Positions 46,468 to 59,015 of a DNA stretch of 64,000 bases are shown in pieces. A program made the translations under genes and the position numbers. Source of the stretch: Zantedeschia hybrid cultivar (Eukaryota; Streptophyta; Magnoliopsida; Alismatales; Araceae). The stretch is from the NCBI GenBank assembly GCA_030544215.1, contig JARZZO010000013.1, forward strand, positions 25,961,229 to 26,025,228. Reading direction: 5' to 3'. The notes beneath the pieces were generated by a model, which saw nothing but the letters and a program-made list of their open reading frames with translations, searched no databases and was not told the origin of the DNA. How positions within the stretch are numbered: position 1 is the stretch's first letter; the number at the start of each line of letters is the position of its first letter.

Positions 46468-49400
46468 ATGTTGCTACGATCAGGTAGGGACTTGAGTGTG
46501 GCTCCAGACGCCATGGTTAATTACGAGGGAGATGCTAATGCCCCTCGGGATTCTGAATACAACTATGAGAGTGGGAGAGATGCTGATGCCTCCCGTAGTT
46601 CTATCCCCATTCCATATCGTCTAGATGGGAATGTTCGGACACCTCTTTTGCATCCACGTGATCAATATCCTGATCCTCCTCCGCATGAATATGCGATCCC
46701 TAATCCTGATCTTGAGGGGGACATGAATCAGAATGATCCCTCATCCTCTGATCCTACGGATCTCATCAATGCTCTGGGAGTTCTTGCCTCCTGACTGGAC
46801 CCTCAGCAGTTCGAGGCGATCCAATCTATTTTGAAGGGGAAGGCACCCATGCAGCCTGCCGAGCCGAACCCTGTGGCTCCCCCTGCTGTTCCTCAGCAAC
46901 CTTCTTTTCCTCCTCCTTATATCCATCAGGCCGTGGAGGGCCTTCATATTACTTCTCGGCCAGCTGGGCCGCAGCTTTCATCATCTAGGCAACCGGCTAG
47001 ACCGCAAACGCCTGCTTATCAAAATGCCCTCGGGCATGGCGGAAGCTCTGCCGGACCTCCCCTCTATTGTCCACCCTGTCCAACGTACTCTAGGCAGCAG
47101 GCCTACCAAGTACCTCCTCCTCCTCCTCCTCCCCAGGCAGATCTGACCACACAAACGCTGCTGGCCAAAATGGAGCGTATAGATGAGCAATTTAATAACC
47201 TCCAGAAAATGATGGGGGTCAAAGCTGTGCCAGAGATCAGTCTACCGAGTTTGCCAGTATTCCATCTGCCACCCTCTGAGATGCCAGTGTACCGAAAGTA
47301 CAACGGTACTGGTAACCCCTTCACACATCTGAAGGAGTTCATGTATGAATCCTCTTTCTGGCAGAACGACAAGAGATCGTTGGCCTTCTTGTTCAGGAGA
47401 TCTCTAGAGGGACCAGCCCTCGAGTGGTTCTTTTCCCTGGAACCCTCAGAAGTAGAGGATTACGGTATCGTTTCACGCAAATTTATTCAACGATACCAGG
47501 ACAGAGTTGCACCCTCCTTGTCTATCACGGACCTCATTGCAGAAAAGATGAAACCTGATGAGGAGTTTGTCAGTTTTGCTGACAGGTGGCGGGGTCTGGC
47601 TGAAAAGGTGAAAGATCACTTGTCCGAGTCCGAACAAGTGAAAATGTTAATTTATAATGCCACCCCCCAGTTCAAGCTCGTCCTCTCCTTGAACAATTTG
47701 ACTAACATGGCAGAGCTCTATGAAAGAGCACAGTACTGCTAGAATGCTTTCAAGGACGCTACATTCTCTAGTGTCTTTGATCCTCATAGACCTAGCAGGC
47801 CTCCGCCTCGGAAGCCTGCAGTGCCGAACTCTTCCAGCACAGGTCCGACTACCGAGGGCACGCTCTCTCATGAGCAAGTGAGTACCATGAATAATAACTC
47901 GCCCCAGTTCGTGAGGAGTCAGCAGCAGTACCAGAGGCCACAGCAGCAAGGGTACAGACAGCAGCAGAACCCCCAGTACCAACAACAGTATCAGCGGCCC
48001 CAGCAGCCGAATCAGAATCAGAACCAGCAACAGCTACAGCAACAGCCGCAACGGCAACAATAGTACCAGCAACCCCAGCAGCAGCAGTATCAGCAGCAGC
48101 AACAGCCACAGTACCAGCCGCGCGCACCGCCGGCGTACCACAATGTCCCTCCTCCTAGTGACTACAACCAGCAGAGGAGACCTCCAGGCCCGAAGAGGGC
48201 AGAATACCCGGCCCTCCCAGAATCCTTGGCCGATATCTTCAGTGCTTTAATGGCGGCTAACGCCTTAGTTTTGCCAAGGGAAAAGGCCGTCTGGCCTCAA
48301 AATGCCGATACGTCCAGGTATTGCTACTTCCATAGGCAACCTGGGCATACCATTGACACCTGCTTCCAATTCAGAGATTATATTCATGATCTCAACGAGC
48401 AGGGCGGCATAGACTGGGAGGAAATGAAGAAATACATAACAGCCCTGAAGGCAAGGAGACCGCAACAGCAGCAGCAGCAGCAGCAAGCAAGACCACCGGC
48501 ACAAGCAGCAGCACCACCCAACATGGGCATAGTGCAGAATCCACTCCCGGAGCACCAGAACCAGAACCAAGTTGCTTCCATTCTGACGAACAGCCAGTCT
48601 GAGGCTGGTCGTGGGCAACAATGGAGGATAGAGGACTCTTCCTCTCTTTATTCAACGGGTCACGTTCAAAGTACCGCAGAGCGACTACCACGCCGCACCA
48701 TCCACATACCCAGACCACAACCCGTCACCATCACCCCTCTACCCACACCCACATATCACTCGCCCTCACCCAATAACCCACTACCACTATCCACCTTCCT
48801 TAGACCCATTGCGCCCCGCACTCCTACGCCTCCATCATATACCCCTCCGCAAACCAATAACGCGCCCCTTTTACCATCTAGGCCGCTATTACACGTACCA
48901 TTCCCCACCTCGCCAACCATTTACCTATCTACCATCCAACCATCTAGGCCTTTAATCCGCACCGCGCCATCACCACCTAACCCAACGCCACCACCTACGC
49001 ATCAACCCTCCGCACCGCTTACGCCACCCGACTCTGCGGTACTCAAGGTGTCACCCGGATCCTCCACGGTCGAGGAACATGCGCTCCGGAGTGGAAGGAT
49101 TTTCAACAAGGTCTTTCCTCAGTCCACAGTCAGAGACGGCCCATCACAGCCGACTGAGGAAGCCCATAATGAAGAGAGTGCACCAGGCACTCAATACGAC
49201 TTGTTGAAACATCTGGACAGAACACCGGCACGGATCACTGTACTTGAATTGATTAAAAGGTCCAAGATTCACCAAGAAGCTTTAATGGAATACCTACAGA
49301 AGGTGATGGTCAACGAAGACGTGCCGGTAGAGAAAATTGCAGCACTACTAGTTCCTCAGGGGGATCAGCCCTCAATTACATTCCACACATCGGAACTAGC

Positions 49401-51021
49401 ACCGCCAGCCGTTAGAAGCATGGCTCTGAGCATCACGGTCAATATCTGCAAAAAGGCCGTGGATGCATGCCTGGTTGATATAGGGGCTTCAATTAACGTT
49501 TTACCTCCGAAGACCCTGGAGCTATGCGGTGTGCCCAAGGAGAAATGGCTGCCTAGCCCCATCTCAGTTACGGCATATGACAATTCTACCCGTTCCCCTC
49601 TGGGAATAGTTTATTTAAAGGTGGAGCTAGGTCCAGTAAGTCATGCAGAGGTCGAATTTCATATTCTAGAAATCGACCCTTCCATAAATGCCATTCTGGG
49701 ACGTCCTTATATCAAAACTCTTGAGGCGATTCCTTCTACGAATCACCAATGCCTCAAATTCCCTTACAAAGGACGAATTATTAAAGTGACGAGCATGCCG
49801 ATCCTTGCTGCTGCTCATACCTTAAATATTAAATCTGCTGTTTTACCTGGCCGACAACCTTTTCTGTCAGTATTACAGGTCTACCGTCCAGTGGCTGATC
49901 CTTTGAAAGCCGCTACCATTTCTCCATACCCATTAAATGCTATCAAAAGGGGGAAGTGCATGAGTACCCCGGGATGGAGAATCATGATGAAGAACGGCTA
50001 CGAGCCTGGGAAAGGTCTGGGCACACAGTTGCAAGGCAGGACCACTCCTGTTAAAAATCATCGGGCAACACCTGGAAGCGGTCTGGGCTATAGGCCAATG
50101 AAGCTAAAGCAAGATCTGGTTCAGAAAGCAGAAACCGAAGACGGTCAAGAAATCTTGGAAACAATGTCCACACCACTGAAAGAAGGCCGAGATCCCTTAA
50201 CATGGACTCTATATACACATTTTGTGAAAGGGCCCATACTTAGTCACGACAACACGGTGGTCATTACTTCCTGTTTTGACTTCCATGACATATATGGGAG
50301 GGATTTGGCCAGACATTGTTCCGAATTACTTACGTACCAATCCTTAGAGGCTCTGCGGCCTATGAAAAGGAGGAAATTCCATGACCCCGAATGCGAATGG
50401 TACAGATGGTTCGACCTGAGGGACCTATACATAGCACTGAACAGACTATTTCTGGATCCTGCAGAACCCAAGTGGCCACCGCAGATTGACGAGCTAATTG
50501 AGAGCCCTGGCGCAATCTTTGATAAGCGGATACTGCTGTCCGAACAAACTGATGAAGGGGAGCCAGATGACCCCTATGAAGCTGGTTATACAACAGATCT
50601 GCTCTGGAGGGGGACATATCCTTCACATGTCTTCATGCTCCATACTCTTTTTCGTACACTACTCTTGACCCCGACTTGGTCGCGGGTCATAATTGAAGAT
50701 ATTCCACGGGCCCCGCCCGTTATTATAACTCTATCCCCTCGGGACTTTATTCCACAACCTCCTCTCGACCTAGAGAGGATGTATGATTTGATCTGGGACA
50801 TATTGCTATATGATCCCCCTAATCCTCTGGCCTTGGTGCCGCTTCCTCCGTCCGATTCCCCTTCCATTTGTATTCACTCCTGCTTCATGTATAACTCCTC
50901 GATGGTCCAAAAAAAAACGCCAATTTTACAACAAATTCTTCCCAAATCATTATCGAGGAAACATCTCACTTGTCCGATTACACCCCATCGCGCGGGTCCG
51001 TCGGTCAAGATTCTCTCTTAG
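46468..51021 (+). pseudogene. gag-protease of copy C with G-patch
   Basis: One frame of 1518 codons from MLLRSGRDLS at 46468. It has a capsid-like gag domain (about 47230-47760), a Gln-rich stretch, the zinc-knuckle-like CYFHRQPGHTIDTC (about 48320), a Pro-rich linker, aspartic protease (about 49430-49800) and a G-patch (NGYEPGKGLGTQLQGR, about 49990-50040). Stops are TGA 46792-46794, TAG 47740-47742 and TAG 48061-48063, each a CGA or CAG codon in copy A. The protease active site reads DIGA instead of DTGA, which should inactivate it. The frame ends after the A9 run at 50909-50917. Confidence 0.92.
50909..50917 (+). other. Poly-A slippery site, candidate -1 frameshift (copy C)
   Basis: Nine A between GTCC and CGCC. 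In the gag frame this reads CAA-AAA-AAA-ACG, and a -1 slip joins the pol frame, open from there. Length and context equal copy A although the downstream bases differ. Confidence 0.5.
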
Positions 51022-54000
51022 ATCTACTCTGTCCCTCCCCACGGGAGGATTCCCCTGTATTTCCACCTGTATCCCAGGATTTTCATCCTGCTTCATCTTC
51101 ATTAGGTTATGATAGGCAGTTTAGTGAAGTTAGGGAGTCCAGTTTTAGGCAGGTTAGTCAGTTTAGGAAGTCTAGGAAGCCTAAGGGTAGGCAAATTCCA
51201 AAAAGATACCTCCAGGATGTGGCTGATAAATGTTCCTTTTGCTCTTTAATCCCTCAGATTTTAGAAGATCCAATTCAGATGCCAGAAGATTGTACAGATG
51301 ATGAGTCAGTCAATGATGGGTACGGGGTATATGAGTTAGTACATGAAAAGGACCCCATTGTTGAAGATGATGAGGACACAGCTGAGGCATATACCAGTGG
51401 AGTGAAGAGATTTGATGAACCCTCAGCTGCCGTCGAAGAGCCCACAAAAGAAATAAACTTAGGGACTGAAGACGAACCTAAGGTTGTCCTTGTCAGTAAA
51501 AATCTTTCTACAGAGGATGAGAAGGCAATGGTACAAGTGCTTAAGGATTATAGGGACACTTTCGCCTGGAGTTATGAGGATATGCCGGGGTTAGACTCAT
51601 CTTTAGTTGAACACAGGTTAACATTAAAGGATGGAGCTAATCCGGTCAAGCAGAAATTAAGGCGATTCCACCCACAAATGGCTTTAAAGATGAAGGAAGA
51701 GGTCGACAAATTACACAAAGCCAAATTCATTAGAGTTGTCCTTTATCCACAATGGGTGGCCAATATAGTCCCGGTTATGAAAAAGGACGGGAAGGTCAGA
51801 ATTTGCATTGACTTCCGCGATCTGAACCGGGCGTGTCCTAAAGACGATTTTCCATTGCCTCATATTGATGTACTCATCGATAACACTGCTGGCTATGAGA
51901 CGTTATCGTTTATGGATGGATTTTCAGGATACAACCAGATTAAGCTGGCAGAAGAGGATCAAGAGAAGACTTCATTCACTACACCTTGGGGAACATATTG
52001 TTATGTCGTCATGCCATTTGGATTGAAGAACGCTGGAGCCACTTATCAAAGGGCTATGATGGCAATATTTCATGACATGATGCATATAGATTTGGAAGTG
52101 TATGTGGATGACTTATTGGTTAAGTCTAAAACGAAGGCTGAGCATGCCAAAGTTTTGGCAAGGGTATTAGAGAGATCGAGAGAGTATCAGTTGAAGATGA
52201 ACCCCAAGAAATGTGTATTCGGGGTATCTTCAGGGAAATTGCTTGGATTCATTGTCAGCAAACGGGGAATTGAGATCGATCCCAATAAGGCGAAGGTTAT
52301 CAGAGAAATGCCACCTCCCAAAAACTTGAAAGAATTAAGAGGATTAATCGAGATGTTACAATTTATTCGCCGTTTTGTCTCCTAGCACTCACAAAGGTGT
52401 AAGCCGTTTTACGAGCTTACCAAGCCAGGAGTCAAATTCAATTGGGACGATAAGTGTCAGGAGGCATTTGATGGATTAAAGGACTATTTGGCAAGTCCTC
52501 CTATTTTGAGACCACCATCTCCAGGCAAACCATTGATACTTTATATTTCTGTCCTGGATGATGCAGTGGGGGCTGTCCTAGCACAAGAGGATGAAGAAGG
52601 AAAAGAGAGGGCAGCCTACTATATCTCTAAACTTCTCAACCCCGCTGAACAGAGATACACGGCGATGGAGAAAACATGTGCAGCATTGGTTTGGGTTGTT
52701 CAGAAATTGAAGCATTATTTTCTGGCCCATGAAGTCCATCTCATCGCTAGGATGAATCCAATCAAATTCCTTCTGGAGAAATCTGTTCTTACTGATAGGT
52801 TAGCGCGATGGCAAAGCTTTCTATCTCAATTCGATATCATTTATATTCAACAGAAAGCAATCAAGGGCTATGCCATAGCAGAACATCTCGCTCATCATCC
52901 CCTTCCTCGATTTGATCCAGTGCGATCAGAGTTTCCGGATGAGGAACTGATGTCCGTAAATCAAATCAGAGATGATATGTGGACTCTGCATTTTGACGGA
53001 GCTCTGAATTCTCATGGAAAGGGGATCGGAATCGTTCTGTTATCACCTGAAGGTGTCACCATTCCACAAGCCTTCCAGCTTGACTTTCCAGTCACCAACA
53101 ACATAGCTGAATACGAGGCACTTCTTGCTGGTCTCGAGGCTGCTCATTTCCATGGTGCCACCAAACTCAGGATTGTGGGTGATAGCCAATTAATTCTTCG
53201 CCAAGTGCTGACCAAGTATCGAACTCTTGATCCCAAGCTTAAGCCATATCAAGAACTTACTTCTGCTTACTCAAAGCTTTTCACAAAGTTGATCTTTGTC
53301 CATGTTCCTAGAAATCAAAACATCTTAGCTGACGCTCTAGCTTCACTTGCATCTTCCCTTGATTTTCCTATCAGCAAGCAATCCGAATCAATCATAGTTC
53401 ATAGGCGTCTTTCACCTGCCGTGAAAGATCCTTCATTTCTTAGAACTAAGGAGAAGTTGCTGAAGAAATTCAAAGATGGAAGTATTGTGGAGAAAAGAGA
53501 AATCATGTTGATGGAGCTGTTAGAAGAGATGGATGATGAACAGAAGCCATGGTATTATGAAATTGCAAAATATTGTGAAGATCAATCGTATCCTGAAGAA
53601 GCTACAACTGAGGAAAAAAGAGCTATCAGGAGAGTTGCTCAACGATACACCCTAGTTGGGGGAGCATTATATAAAAGAGGTTTTGATGGAGTTCTTCTGA
53701 GATGTTTAGACGAGGATGAGCTTTGGAAGGTTATGAAAGGAGCTCATAGTGGAGTTTGTGGTGGCCATGTCAATGGACAAATGCTAGCAAAAAAGATCCT
53801 TAGACAAGGATTTTATTGGCCAACCATGGAAGAAGACTGTGTAGGATATGTCCGTAGGTGTGCCAAGTGTCAACTTCACGCCGACAAAATTCATTCTCCT
53901 GCATCTTCACTCCATCCTGTTTCCTCCCCATGGCCTTTCTCCATGTGGGCTTTCGACATTATTGGACCCCTTGGTAATCCAGATTCCGGCATCAAGCAAA

Positions 54001-54809
54001 AATCTTTCATTCTCACGGCAACGGAATACTTCACCAAGTGGGCAGAAGCTGAAGCATACGTGGAGATCAAAGCATCAACCGTCTGCAAATTCATCATGAA
54101 GAACATCATCACAAGATTCGGAATTCCAAGTACCATCGTCACCGACAACGGACCGCAGTTCGTGTCACAGGAATTGAAGGACCTCTGCAACAGGTACAAA
54201 ATTGCATTGCATCATTCATCTCCTTATTATCCGCAAGGCAATGGCCAAGCAGAGGCAACTAATAAGACTTTGATAAAAATTATCAAAAAGACGTGTAAAT
54301 CTAACAAATTCGCAGATTGGCCAGAAAAATTGGTTGAGGCTCTATGGGCCTACCGAACTTCAATCCGCACGCCCACTGGGCAAACTCCTTATTCCTTAAC
54401 ATTTGGAATGGAGGCGGTAGTTCCGTATGAGATCCTTATACCGTCATTAAGAGTACAATTGAACAAGGAATTTTCTATTGATGAACATCGTTCAGCACTC
54501 CTTGCCCAATTGGAACTTTTAGACGAGAAAAGATGGTCAGCTGCTAATCATGCAAAAGTTTATCAAAATAGATTAGCACGTTTTTATCAAAAGAAAGTCA
54601 TTGAACGAAAGTTCAAAGTCGGTGAAATGGTTGTTAAAAAATTTTTTATAAAACCTAGTGGTCCGCGTTCTAAGCTCTAACCCAACTGGGAAGGACCTTA
54701 TGTTGTATCGCACGCTTATCCTGGTAATGCTTATCGTCTTGTTAATGCAGAAGGAGAAGAGCTAAATCATCCCTGGAATGGTTTACATTTTAAGAAATAC
54801 TACCCTTAG
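50970..54809 (+). pseudogene. pol of copy C: reverse transcriptase, RNase H, second RNase H, integrase
   Basis: The -1 frame is open from about 50918 and ends at TAG 54807-54809. Reverse transcriptase has LEVYVDDLLVKSK (about 52095-52133). The retroviral-type RNase H follows (KPLILYISVLDDAVGAVLAQ, about 52527). The second, archaeal-type RNase H (WTLHFDGALNSHGKGIG, about 52980) defines the Tat clade. Integrase has the HHCC finger (about 53745-53880), FDIIGPL, TDNGPQF and GNGQAEATNK. No chromodomain. Stops are TAG 52383-52385 (CAG in A) and TAA 54678-54680 (CAA in A). Confidence 0.94.
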
Positions 54810-56152
54810 GTTAAAGAGTCGATCAGTATGGTACAAAGACTAGTGGAATCAGAAAATTTATAAACTCAAATTTCCTTGTTAGTCTGAATAATTTAACTTC
54901 AAACCCATTACTGCACACACTGACACGTTTGATTCGTGAGTAACAAGAGATGCCAAGTCCTTAAGAATATCAAAAGCTTGACTAAGAGTATAAAGTACAA
55001 ATCATTCCTTTTAAATAAAATTCTGTTTTACACTCGGCCCATGATGTCGGAACGAGGCTTAGAATAGACTACCAAGAATACCCGCCATCTTAGTAGGAGG
55101 CCGTCATAAAAAAATGGGGGAGATCCGTTCCAAAGCAAAGCAAAGAAAGAAAAGAATAGAAAAAAAAAGGAAAAGGCAAAATTCAAAATCAAAAGGCCAA
55201 TACACTACAAACGTCACATCAAGGCCATGAAATGAAACAAAAGGGAACGCAAGGTCGATAAATACCCCGGAAAGAAAATGACCGAACCCCAACAGATATT
55301 AGGGTTGGAAAGGAACATCTTTTTAGGTCTCCGAAACCTTCTCATGGGCTTTCTAAATCTATTCTTCTTTTCTTTCTAAAGAGGTGTACTTCAAACTTAA
55401 GGAATGGCTTAGATTGACTAAGGGTCAAATCGTCAAATGGGATCACGAATGGAAACACAAGTTCAAACACGATGGGTTTTAAGTTAAGTTGTTAAAGAAC
55501 AATTTGGAAATTAAGTTAATAAATGAATATGATCTTTTGATCTAAGTACCATACTGGTCTTTTAGTCAAAAAAAATGTATATGCCAAAATTCAAAAAAAA
55601 AATACATATGTCAAAATTCAAAAAAAATACATATGTCAAAATTCAAAAAAAAAATGTATATGTCAAAATTCAAAAAAATTGCATAGTCAAAAATTCAAAA
55701 AAAGTATATATGTCAAAAAAACTTCAAAAAAATGTACATTTTTCAAAATCTAAAAAAATACATATTTCAAAACCCAAACAAAATGAATATTTCAAAACCA
55801 CAAAAAAATATTTCAATTAGCATTTGCTTGTTGCATTTAATGTGTTTCATTCCTTTTATTTTCAGTGAGTATATGTTTGCTTGTATGTTGCATTTTGCTT
55901 AAGTCTGATTACTCTTATTACCTTTGTTAATAAAGGCTATGCCCCTTGACTATTTATTCAAGGAAAAGATTGATTGACCATTTGTTTGGTCAGGCAAGGG
56001 GCTAAGCCTAAATAGATACTTAACCTGTTTGTTAAGTGTTGTACAGGATGCAAGATAAGCACAGGAACACGAAATTGGAGCTCAAAAGTTTCATGTATAT
56101 ATCAAAAGTGTTTTATACATGATACATGAAAAGAAAAGAAGTACATAAGCCC
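54810..56152. other. Spacer between convergent pol and PMD 3' ends of copy C
   Basis: AT-rich noncoding DNA with the tandem array at 55565-55800. No other coding region. Confidence 0.7.
55565..55800. repeat. AT-rich short tandem array in copy C
   Basis: Irregular units of TGTCAAAATTCAAAAAAA-TACATA type, the counterpart of 2698-2975 in copy A. It creates a Lys-rich shadow open frame that is not a gene. Confidence 0.85.
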
Positions 56153-59015
56153 TCAAGGCTGGCTCTCCCCTCCGCCCTCATCTAACTGGCTCTGGGCCTC
56201 GTCAGGTGCGTCTGGTGCTAGTCCTCGACTAGGAGGTGGAGGTGGCCCCATCGTTCTCGGCCCCGCCTGGCCGGAAGACACGGCAGCGCTGGCGGTAAAA
56301 GCGCTCGTCAGGCCGCGCTCCTGCGCACACTGTCGAGCACGCCTGTACCTCTCCTCCACACTCCGGCGCTCGTGCTCTGCGATGCCCAGCTGGACCCGAA
56401 GAGCGGATATCTCAGTATCCATCCTCTGCCGCTCCCGCTCCCGCTCCTCGTTGATGACCTCCAGGCGAGTCTGGAGGCGCGCAAGATCTCCAACCGAAAG
56501 TCGGGCCACCTGCTCCTCTAAGGCCCGGATCCGCTCTGCATCAGCCTCGGCACGAGTCGCTGTAGCATAGGCATCCGCTTCAGCCCTCTGAAGGGCTTCT
56601 TGGAGCTCAGCAACCTGCAGAAGAAGATTTTGTTAGTTCAAGACAATCAAGTAAGTCAAGTCAAATTCAAAAATCAAAACTTACCCGAGCAGCACGGTCC
56701 TCCTCCGCAAGAGAAGCCTGGTGGATGGCAGAAGCGAGCTGACTCTGGAGGTCAGCCAAGGCAGCATCATGCGCGGCGAAGGACGATGAAGAAGAAGCTC
56801 CATAGGTAGGGGGAGCCGCCTGGGTGTAGACGGCTCGCTGCACCAAAAGAACACTGTCAGTGGTTAAATCGCTAAAACAAATAATTGATTAAAACATGCA
56901 TTCATATTCATTCATACATACCAGATCGAAGAGCTCTTTCTGGACCTGTTCGAGCTGGACCTCAGCATCATGTAGTCGGGCCCGGAGGTCGATGATGACC
57001 GCATCACGAGCATCTTGCAAATCACATATACATACATTCATTCACCAACATAAATCAAGATAATAATAAAATTAAAGACGCATGAATGCATACTTACATC
57101 GAGTGGTCGGAGGAGCCGCAGCTGGTCGGCGTAATGGACCCGGTACTGCTGGAGGTAGCCCTCGCTACTCTCCGCACGGGACTCCACTCTGATGCCCCGA
57201 CGGTGCCAGTCCTCGTACTGCTCCGGGAACTTGGCACGCCAGTCGGTGAGGGATTGCTTGCCCCTCATGCTCCTCCCTACACCCTCCGGGACCTCTTCGT
57301 CTATCCATTCCTGATGGATACCCAACGTCCTCATCACGAGCCGGAGGCGGAGGGGCTCGATCTCGTTGAGGCAGTGCACCCACATCTGCCTCCCAAATCG
57401 CCTCCTGCCAGCCGTCACCCATGGCTGACCTTCCTCGTTCATGCCCAAATATGGGCGCCAGATCACCTGCATATAGGTTAGATGCATTCATAAATAAATT
57501 GCACTTAAGGAATAAAGAATTGCATTTAATAAAAATTTTTGAACAAGTTAAAAACTTACCAATAGCTCTGGATAATCTAGAAACTGACGGCGGAGGGCCG
57601 TCAGCTGATGGTGCTGCGGAGCTGTGTCCACAATTGGCTGCCAACGGCAGGCCAAGGGGACGGCATCTGGACGAACAATCCTCGCTCTGCCGAGCGGGAA
57701 ATAGTGGTAGCTCCACACCTGCATGCATAAACATATAAGTTAGAAAAAGCATCATATCATATTGCATATCATGAATAAATAATAAAACATTTAATACCTG
57801 GAGGAACGGCGAGAAGCCGCTGACAGTAGTCTCGCGGTCCGGAGTGACCGCGGATAGATCTGCAAACAGGTGGGCCAGGAGGGCCGCACCCCAAGCGCAT
57901 TCCCCTAAGCTATCTAGATCATCTAACAGATACAAAAATCTACAGTGGATATGGTCGCCCTTCGTACCGAAGAGCAACCGACCAAAGAAAAAGACAAGAA
58001 AGACCCTAAGCTGTCGGTCTACCTCCTCTACCTGGCTAGGGTCCCTACAGTAGATGGCAGAGGACGACTCTGCTAGCCTGTCCCTAAACTCCTCCCGGGT
58101 CTCGTCAGACCGACGCCGGGGCTCGTCTAGACCTAGGGCAGCCTCTACTTCTACCCTGGGGACCATCCTGGATTCTCTGCCCATGCTAGACACCTCTATC
58201 CCTAACAAGGCCTCTGCCAATCCTCGATAGTCGGGGTAAGTCACCCCACTCACCGGTCGGCCCTCTACCCGGAGGCCGGTGATCCTGGCCACATCCTCTA
58301 GGGTGGGGACCATATGTCCCCACGGCATTAGGAAAGCCCGGCTTTCCGCATGCCAACGCTCCCTGAGCGCCTGCAACAAGACTAGATCGAGCCAAAATGG
58401 CTCGATGTCTAGTATCTCACCGAACCCCATCCGGCGCAGGCGCACCTTCTGGAAATCCGGGAGCCCTCTATAAGCCCCTATAACTAGGTCCCAAGAGATC
58501 CTAGCCCTCATCACTCCCTGCAAATAAAAAAAAACAACAAAAAATAAATAGGGTCAGTAATTAATAAAAACAGGAAAATTCACTTTCTGTTTTGAAAGGC
58601 GTCAGCATACACAGACGTGTTTTAAAACACGTCCACATGAATTGACGCAATTCAAAAATATTTTCTAATAATTTAAAAATTCGAAATTTGGCTTAAAAGA
58701 CGTCGACCAAGGGCGACGCCTTTTGAAAGGCGTCACCTGGTCTGGACGCTTTTCAAGTCCAGATTTCGGGTTCTTAAAAGAACCCCTTTCTTCCCCTCTT
58801 TTCTCACCCCATTCAAACCATAGAAGACTCACCGTGTGGAGGTCGCCCTCCTCTTCCTCTTCCAACGCCATGGGCGCCGGTGGAGGGAGCTCCTCCTCCA
58901 AGAAGGCCGCCGCCTCGGCTAACGCCGCCGGCACCTCCTCGGGAGCTTCTTCTTCTTGCCTCCGCCTCCTCTTGGTCAAGGCCTTCTTCTTCCTTGATCC
59001 TTCACCGTGTTCCAT
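56153..59015 (-). CDS. Antisense plant mobile domain (PMD) coiled-coil protein of copy C
   Basis: Seven exons on the strand opposite gag-pol: 59015-58833, 58517-57798, 57718-57560, 57466-57098, 57014-56922, 56837-56685 and 56614-56153, all phase 0, 712 residues when spliced. Exon 1 is a Lys/Arg then Glu/Ala-rich tail. Exons 2-4 carry the PMD fold (WGHMVPTLEDVARITGLRV near residue 120; a Trp-rich C-terminal part). Exons 5-7 form a coiled coil and a Pro/Gly tail. PMD proteins work in nuclear silencing and occur in transposons. The frame is intact, but the exon 5 acceptor is TTGCAA where copy A has TTGCAG, so splicing may fail. Introns survive because the element's own RNA is the other strand. 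Confidence 0.82.

Noticed and set aside
55575..55820. Lys-rich 81-residue frame
   Set aside because: It is a reading of the AT-rich tandem array, not a gene.
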